Origin: Prevotellaceae bacterium UBA4359
GTDB taxonomy: Bacteria; Bacteroidota; Bacteroidia; Bacteroidales; Bacteroidaceae
NCBI GenBank assembly: GCA_002393555.1
Contig: DGSP01000063.1
Span: 1 to 57,094, forward strand
Length of the DNA: 57,094 bases
Reading direction: 5' to 3'
Every line of letters begins with the position of its first letter. The first letter of the stretch is position 1. The position numbers were made by a program, and so were the translations under genes. The notes beneath the pieces are model-generated. The model worked only from the letters and a program-made list of their open reading frames with translations, was not told the origin of the DNA and made no database searches. This document shows, one piece after another, positions 52,633 to 57,094 of the stretch.

Positions 52633-52848
52633 TTAATAGATTTTGATGGTGCAAAGGTACGGCAATCCCCCGAAACCGTTAATACAAGCCTGCATCGTGG
52701 CAGGTGGGATGGCAGCAGCATTGGCCGCATACTGCACCAACTGCTTGCCTGTCACCTTAGGGTAGGTCAGACGACGCACTACATGCACTTCTGGCTTTTC
52801 CTCCCGAAAGGTGAGGCGCATTTTCGCTTTTCGTACTAAGATTGGCAT
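52633..52848 (-). pseudogene. Truncated HU-like DNA-binding protein gene
   Basis: Starts MPILVRKAKMRLTFREEKPE and continues VHVVRRLTYPKVTGKQLVQY, the N-terminal half of the Bacteroidetes HU-like/HU-HIG family. After about 60 residues the match ends (INGFGG) and the frame runs into the flavodoxin promoter and stops. The normal C-terminal half, about 60-80 residues with the DNA-binding arm, is missing. A TAACTTTG box 40 nt upstream of the ATG survives. Confidence 0.7.
52652..52659 (-). promoter_or_regulatory. -7 box for the flavodoxin gene
   Basis: Minus-strand TACCTTTG about 30 nt before the ATG at 52621. It lies in what would have been the 3' half of the HU-like gene. No good -33 box was found. 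Confidence 0.55.
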
Positions 52849-52887
52849 GATGAAGTTGGTTTTAGGGGTTAAACAATGAAAACGATG

Positions 52888-52895
52888 CAAAGTTA
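52888..52895 (-). promoter_or_regulatory. -7 box of the truncated HU-like gene
   Basis: Minus-strand TAACTTTG, fitting TAnnTTTG, 40 nt before the ATG at 52848. Confidence 0.5.
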
Positions 52896-52993
52896 CTACC
52901 GTAGGGATGCGGCTGTCAATAGAAGTGCGATTTTTTTTTGCTCCGTGAGCAAATTTTTTTCGCTTCCGCACTCTTCGATGAATGACCCTCGTA

Positions 52994-53053
52994 CAGACAC
53001 ACAAATGAGTTCCGCACACACACGTGTCTGTGCGAGCCTCATTTGTTTGTCTG
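52994..53053. repeat. Imperfect hairpin overlapping the third 23-nt array
   Basis: A 25-nt left arm (52994-53018, starting CAGACACACAAATG) pairs at 21 of 25 positions with 53029-53053 around a 10-nt loop. The right arm overlaps unit 1 of the following tandem array, so the left arm is an inverted copy of that unit. Confidence 0.7.
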
Positions 53054-53123
53054 TGCGGAAGTCATTTGTCAATCAGTGCGGAAGTCATCCGTCAGTCAGT
53101 GCGACGCTCATTTTTCAATCGTT
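53032..53123. repeat. 23-nt tandem array, GCGGAAGTCAT family (four units)
   Basis: Units begin at 53032, 53055, 53078 and 53101, pitch 23, with core GCGGAAGTCATTTGTCA in unit 2 and GCGACGCTCATTTTTCA in unit 4. The units vary more than in the other arrays but keep length exactly. Confidence 0.85.
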
Positions 53124-53133
53124 GCGACGGAGA

Positions 53134-53310
53134 GGTTAAAAGGTTAAAAGGTTAAAAAGTTAATTTTGCTCCGTGCGTGTATATTAATATATAATATATA
53201 ATATATATAATAAAAAATATATAATATATATATTATTACTTACTCCCCCCTATTAATATCCCCCACCGCAAAACGAAAAATTAACAAATTAACTTTTTAA
53301 CTTTTTAACC
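53134..53310. repeat. Inverted short-repeat arms around an AT-rich core
   Basis: GGTTAAAA occurs three times at 53134-53157 and runs into AGTTAATTTT. The reverse complement pattern (AACTTTTTAACTTTTTAACC) lies at 53291-53310. Between them is an almost pure AT stretch at about 53180-53240. Confidence 0.75.
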
Positions 53311-53376
53311 AATGCCTTTTTTGCACCTATATATTCACGCTTTTATTAACATCCGAAACTTCAATTGTATAATATT

Positions 53377-53745
53377 TTAATACGTTGAAGCACTGGCTGC
53401 CGAAAACTGCCAGCGACCATCGTGTTTGGCAAGTTCAAACGAAAGTTGCAAGCGCCATGTGTGACGGCCACCGCCAAAGACGGCTGCATTCACACGGCTA
53501 CGGCCTCTTAGGGTCGCTCTGTCGCCACTCACCTTGATGTCCATCTGCTCATGCTCGGCTGAATAGTAGTTGAGCGTACCATTGGCGATGGACTTAATAT
53601 ACACCTGCTTGGACTGGTGCATGCCCGTCATGTGGGTCAGCACGAAGTCATCGGCATGGACACGGTTCAGCGTTGCCGTGTCCTTCCTGACCATCGCCTC
53701 GTACATCTCGCGATAGAGCGTTTCTATCTGTTCCTTGTCTGACAT
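53377..53745 (-). CDS. NTF2-like/SnoaL-type small protein
   Basis: A 122-residue protein. The start MSDKEQIETLYREMYEAMVR and the sequence ending RWQFSAASASTY fit the DUF4440/SnoaL cone fold, which often houses small-molecule enzymes or stress proteins. An upstream ATG would extend it through the end of the preceding flavoprotein gene, which looks wrong; the ATG at 53745 leaves a 4-nt gap. It is the last gene of the oxidoreductase operon. Confidence 0.75.
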   Translation of the reverse strand: MSDKEQIETLYREMYEAMVRKDTATLNRVHADDFVLTHMTGMHQSKQVYIKSIANGTLNYYSAEHEQMDIKVSGDRATLRGRSRVNAAVFGGGRHTWRLQLSFELAKHDGRWQFSAASASTY

Positions 53746-53749
53746 CTTT

Positions 53750-54367
53750 TTATCTGATAAAGTTTGTTGCGATACGCTGGGGTTCCTGCTCTGGCAAGCC
53801 GCCACGCTCAGCATGGATGGCACGGATAAGAAAAGCCATGTTGCGGCCCAGCACACGCATTGTCTGTAGTCCTTCTTCATCTTTCATCACTTCTTCGGGT
53901 GAATTGCCATGAACGGCATTCCAATAGCGGCTTGCGGCCACGGGCATCTCTCCGTGCAGGAAATATTTGTTCAACTGGTCGAGTGTCGCCGTGGTGCCCA
54001 TCCTGCGGGCTGAGACAACGGCAGCACCTACCTTGAAACGTTTCTCGAACGAGGCCGAGAAGAACAGTCGGTTGAGGAACGAGACCAGCGTTCCGTTTGC
54101 CCCGGCATAATAGACGGGTGAGCCTATTACCAGCCCGTCGGCCTCTTCAAACTTCTTGGCTACCTCGTTCACCAAATCCTTGTCAAAGACACAATGGCCC
54201 AGTTCACGGCACTTGTAGCATCCGATGCACCCTCGGATGTCCTTATGGCCGACGTGGATAATCTCCGTGTCGATGCCGTTTCTCTGCAATTCGTCAGCCA
54301 CCACACTCAGGGCCGTATGGGTACAGCCATGAGCGTGAGGACTTCCGTTAATCAATAGAACCTTCAT
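53750..54367 (-). CDS. NADPH-dependent FMN reductase family protein (iron-sulfur flavoprotein-like)
   Basis: A 205-residue flavodoxin-fold protein. VLLINGSPHAHGCTHTAL is the FMN phosphate loop. GCIGCYKCRELGHCVF supplies a four-Cys motif near residues 45-60, as in iron-sulfur flavoproteins, and VIGSPVYYAGANGTLVSFLNR is the ring-binding part. It may reduce quinones or azo compounds. It follows the SDR gene by 9 nt. Confidence 0.87.
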   Translation of the reverse strand: MKVLLINGSPHAHGCTHTALSVVADELQRNGIDTEIIHVGHKDIRGCIGCYKCRELGHCVFDKDLVNEVAKKFEEADGLVIGSPVYYAGANGTLVSFLNRLFFSASFEKRFKVGAAVVSARRMGTTATLDQLNKYFLHGEMPVAASRYWNAVHGNSPEEVMKDEEGLQTMRVLGRNMAFLIRAIHAERGGLPEQEPQRIATNFIR

Positions 54368-54376
54368 TTCTTGTAT

Positions 54377-55213
54377 TTAATGCGTGGCCTTTAGATACTG
54401 AAGGTCACCGTACCAATAAGAGGCCGTGCAACCACCGTCGATGAGGAAGTCGGCACCGCTGATGAAACGGCCACGGCTCGACATCAGGAACTCAGCCAAG
54501 TCGCCCACTTCATCGGGTGTTCCTGCTCGACGGGCGGGCATACCCTCGATCATCTTCAGATAACCCTCTTTGCGAGGGCCGTGCAGTTCGTCGTTGGCCA
54601 GCGGGGTGATGATGATGCCGGGAGAAATGCTATTGATGGTAGCTCCGCGACGCCCCCAGCGGGTGGCTTCGTACATCACGCGGAGCACATTGCAACGCTT
54701 CGAATACTGATAGGCTTTCAGCGTGTCGTTGATTTCCTTCAAGAACGGCAGTTCCAGCAGTTTATCCGTAGGTGTTGTAGCCAAAGCCTCGTTCTGCTCA
54801 TGAGGCAGTGCCGGCAGACGATGGCCGCTCTGCGAGGAGATAATTACACCCGAACCGCCCTCGGCTATCACCTTGCCAAACTCCTCCAGCAATACGCTTG
54901 TACCATAGAGGTCAACGCGCAGTATTTCTTCAACGGGTGCTTGTGAGGGTGACACGCCAGCAGCATTCACTACATTGGTCACTTCACCCTTGCAGGTGGC
55001 AAATTCCACCAACTTCAGGATATCTTCCTTCGAACCAAGGTCACACTTGATGGTCGAGCACTCGAAGCCTGCATCTTCCAGCGTCTTTGCTGCCCGTTTA
55101 GCATTCTCCTCACTATAGTCGGCCAACACGATGTGCTTGCCAGCCGAAACACGGCGGATGATGGCTTGCCCGATGCTGCCGGCACCTACTAAAACCGTTG
55201 TATTCTTAATCAT
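54377..55213 (-). CDS. Short-chain dehydrogenase/reductase
   Basis: SDR oxidoreductase of 278 residues. The cofactor motif is LVGAGSIGQAII. NVVNAAGVS is the structural NNAG equivalent, and the catalytic Tyr/Lys are in AYQYSKRCN (YxxxK) near residue 165. The Ser is in IISSQSGH. ISPGIIITPLANDEL and the closing GADFLIDGGCTASY are classical SDR. It lies in the reductase operon; substrate unknown. Confidence 0.9.
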   Translation of the reverse strand: MIKNTTVLVGAGSIGQAIIRRVSAGKHIVLADYSEENAKRAAKTLEDAGFECSTIKCDLGSKEDILKLVEFATCKGEVTNVVNAAGVSPSQAPVEEILRVDLYGTSVLLEEFGKVIAEGGSGVIISSQSGHRLPALPHEQNEALATTPTDKLLELPFLKEINDTLKAYQYSKRCNVLRVMYEATRWGRRGATINSISPGIIITPLANDELHGPRKEGYLKMIEGMPARRAGTPDEVGDLAEFLMSSRGRFISGADFLIDGGCTASYWYGDLQYLKATH

Positions 55214-55237
55214 ACCAAGTCGATAATTGTTATCGTT

Positions 55238-55759
55238 TCACAGTCTCTTAATCAGCTTGGCGGGGATGCCGCCAACGACGGTATTTGGTTCCACATCTCT
55301 GGTTACAACTGCTCCAGCACCGACAATGGCGTTTTCACCGACTGTCACGCCAGGTAGGATGGTTGCACCTGCACCTATCCAGCAGTTGCGTTTCAGTAAC
55401 ACGGGCTTGCAGGTCAGTATCTGGTGCTCTTCTGGGTCGTGGTTGTTGGAAATGAGTTGGGTGTTGGCTGCAACCAGCACATCGTCCTCGATGGTGATGC
55501 CTCCGGCACTCATAAAGAGCGAATTGTTCATGATGACCACCCGTTTGCCGATTTTTACGTTCTTCCCTCGTACAACGGTCGTGGGTGCCATCAGACGGCT
55601 ACCCTCGCCGAACTCACCAAAGAGTTGGCTCACCAAATCATTATATTCATCTGTATAGGGCATGGTGTGGTTCAGCTTGAAACAAAGCTGTGCATCCCTT
55701 ACTCCCTGCGCCCTCTCCTCGGGAGTCTGCTTGCGCATATCAATCCTTATTTCTTCCAT
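55238..55759 (-). CDS. Maltose/galactoside O-acetyltransferase-like protein
   Basis: A 173-residue hexapeptide acetyltransferase. It has an N-terminal helical part (MRKQTPEERAQGVRDAQLCF), then left-handed beta-helix repeats, with the catalytic-His region LISNNHDPEEHQI near 110 and NCWIGAGATILPGVTVGENA. Relatives are NodL/LacA/Maa. Acetylation may detoxify a sugar or antibiotic; the operon of reductases suggests a detoxifying role, by inference. Confidence 0.85.
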   Translation of the reverse strand: MEEIRIDMRKQTPEERAQGVRDAQLCFKLNHTMPYTDEYNDLVSQLFGEFGEGSRLMAPTTVVRGKNVKIGKRVVIMNNSLFMSAGGITIEDDVLVAANTQLISNNHDPEEHQILTCKPVLLKRNCWIGAGATILPGVTVGENAIVGAGAVVTRDVEPNTVVGGIPAKLIKRL

Positions 55760-55774
55760 GTTCTAATCTAATAG

Positions 55775-56951
55775 TTACAAGCACATTCTGAAAATCTTCT
55801 CCACATCGGCAGGCGTCAGATCGGTGAATCCGTGGAGGATGCCTTCTGCGCCGCAGGCCTTACGTGCCATTGCCGCGAAGTTCTTGTCGTCGATGCCCAG
55901 GTCTGAGAGACGGTTCTTCAGTCCAAGGGTCTCGAAGAAGAAGGTCTCAAGAGCCTTGATGGCGGCTTTGGCTCCTTCCATTGCGGGCAGCGAGCCGTCC
56001 AGTCCCATGACGTTCACGCCGAAGCGCTGGATGATGGGGGCTGTCTCTTCGTCGAGCACGTATGCCAGCCAACGGGGGGTGAGGATGGCCAGACCATGCC
56101 CGTGGGTGATGTCGTAGAAGGCCGACAGTTCATGCTCCATCGCGTGGCAGACGGTGGCCTGGAAGAATCCCTCATAGAGGAAATTGTTCAGTGCCCACGA
56201 CGATGCCCACATCAGATTGGCACGGGCCTCGTAGTCATCAGGCTTATTCACTGCCACAGGGGCATATTTCACAACCGTCTTCAGCACCTCTTCCTGAATG
56301 CGCAGCAGCATGTCCATCGACTGCTTCTTGCTGAAATAGGCTACGTCGAAGATGTGCGACATGATGTCCACGCTGCCGCAAGCTGTCTGGTAGGCACTTA
56401 CCGAGAAGGTGTTCGTGGGGTCAAGGAACGACACGTCGGGGTTGTTGTCGGGAGCGAAGTAGCCCAGTTTCTCGTTGGTCTCCACATTGCTGATTACACA
56501 GCCGCCATCCATCTCAGAGCCTGTGGCCGAGAGGGTCAACACGGTGATGATGGGCAGCGTCTCGCTGACCGTGGCTTTCTGCGTAATCAAGTCCCACACG
56601 TCGTCACCTTCATACTTTGCCCCTGCGGCAATGGCTTTCGTGGCATCGATGGTAGAACCACCACCGACAGCCAGCAACACGTCGATGCCCTCCTGCTTGC
56701 AGATGGCTGCACCACGGTTCACGGTGGTGTGACGCGGATTAGGCTCTATGCCAGCCAGGTTCAAACACCTCGGCTCCTGCTTTCTGGAGTTCGGCCATCA
56801 CCTTATCGTACAAGCCGATTCTCTTGATGCTGCCGCCACCATAGACCATAAGCACACGCTTACCGAAACGTGCCACTTCCTCATGCAGATGGCACATCTG
56901 CTCCTTGCCAAAATACACTTTGGTCTTGTTCTCAAATACAAAGTCTCTCAT
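55775..56951 (-). pseudogene. Iron-dependent alcohol dehydrogenase (YqhD/BdhA-like), frameshifted
   Basis: The N-terminal part (56739-56951, MRDFVFENKTKVYFGKEQM, then YGGGSIKRIGLYDKVM) and the rest (from LAGIEPNPRHTTVNRGA) belong to one gene. At 56758-56759 an extra C on the minus strand shifts the frame: removing it joins GAEVFE directly to LAGIEPNP. The catalytic domain has VGGGSTIDATKAIAAG for NADPH and the iron-binding His residues in YEGFFQATVCHAMEHELSAF and THGHGLAIL. Full length would be about 392 residues, normal for butanol-dehydrogenase-type enzymes. It may be a true pseudogene or a sequencing error. Confidence 0.85.
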
Positions 56952-56967
56952 ATTTCTGTCCTTTCTT

Positions 56968-57094
56968 TATTTTGCCATGTTTGCTATTTCTCTTGCCTCA
57001 TTATTGGCATTGGCGGCCTCGGCACCATGAATGGAAGTTCCGTCCTCTACATTTGCCCCTGGACAGAGCTTCTTGATGAAGCGTACCGAACTGC
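56968..57094 (-). CDS. Flavodoxin-like protein, C-terminal part only
   Basis: The window ends inside this minus-strand gene. The readable 41 residues (SSVRFIKKLCPGANVEDG onward, to REIANMAK and a TAA) closely match the C-terminus of the flavodoxin at 52082-52621. It lies 16 nt upstream of the alcohol dehydrogenase and is likely the first or an early gene of the reductase operon. Confidence 0.8.

Larger units (their letters stand above)
52849..53376. other. Repeat-rich gene-free region
   Basis: No gene is seen. It has an HU-gene -7 box (52888-52895), a hairpin and four 23-nt units (52994-53123), and an AT-rich core flanked by inverted 8-9-nt repeat arrays (53134-53310). Confidence 0.75.

Noticed and set aside
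53032..53123. CRISPR array
   Set aside because: Units are directly adjacent without unique spacers of constant length, and no cas gene is near. The same applies to the other 23-nt arrays.
53746..53880. Signal-peptide-like extension of the NTF2-like protein
   Set aside because: The hydrophobic stretch is a second-frame reading of the end of the flavoprotein gene. The ATG at 53745 gives a normal operon spacing and a typical domain start.

Overview
The window looks like a chromosomal segment of a Prevotella-type Bacteroidales species. The signs are several TAnnTTTG -7 promoter boxes, some with a TTTG box 19-20 nt upstream, as used by the Bacteroidetes housekeeping sigma factor; two secreted proteins ending in the same IYNLAGQRVDSNYKGIV tail; lipoproteins of the DUF4836 and DUF4738 types; an HU-like gene of the Bacteroidetes kind; and glycan-degrading GH43 and GH2 enzymes. 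No rRNA, tRNA, CRISPR array, phage or classical insertion sequence was seen.

Layout. (1) 442-18572: a long plus-strand surface polysaccharide locus. It holds nucleotide-sugar genes (4,6-dehydratase, DegT aminotransferase, two NeuD/PglD-type acyltransferases, a CBS-nucleotidyltransferase), a Wzx flippase, a probable Wzy polymerase, GT2, GT4 and GT8 transferases, LbH acetyltransferases and an FrhB-like/pyruvyltransferase pair. A LegC-type aminotransferase survives only as a 3' fragment, and one GT4 enzyme is split into two ORFs. Much of this block is AT-rich compared with the right half of the window. (2) 18723-20644: an AAA-ATPase/PD-(D/E)XK gene bracketed by 126-nt direct repeats, each ending in a perfect 36-bp stem hairpin. 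(3) 20666-30892: minus-strand housekeeping genes (map, tsaD, rsmE, a DUF4836 lipoprotein with an ABC transporter, a kinase-RapZ fusion, a MurU-like enzyme, guaA). (4) 30971-44240: lipoproteins, two large secreted proteins, a zinc-ribbon membrane protein, an Lrp regulator, maf, a KdsC-like phosphatase, a DUF2520 protein, a nitroreductase and mltG. (5) 44450-49904: secreted GH43 and GH2 enzymes. (6) 50113-52098: nadE. (7) 52082-57094: flavodoxin and oxidoreductase genes, with a truncated HU-like gene and a frameshifted iron-dependent alcohol dehydrogenase.

The most unusual layer is repetitive DNA. Five intergenic arrays of three or four units all have a pitch of exactly 23 nt although they belong to three unrelated sequence families, two of them with palindromic cores. 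A second layer of 7-nt and 9-nt tandem repeats lies between genes and also inside reading frames: within the 4,6-dehydratase and NadE, and at the C-terminal ends of the kinase-RapZ fusion and the DUF2520 protein. The repeat-flanked ATPase gene is the best candidate for an undescribed mobile or selfish unit; its two hairpins carry loops that are reverse complements of each other.

Functionally, the polysaccharide locus would build, modify, flip and polymerise an O-antigen or capsule repeat. The kinase-RapZ and MurU-like pair suggests recycling of cell-wall amino sugars. The 53377-57094 cluster looks like a reductase operon for carbonyl or quinone stress. Product names rest on motifs read by eye, not on database searches.
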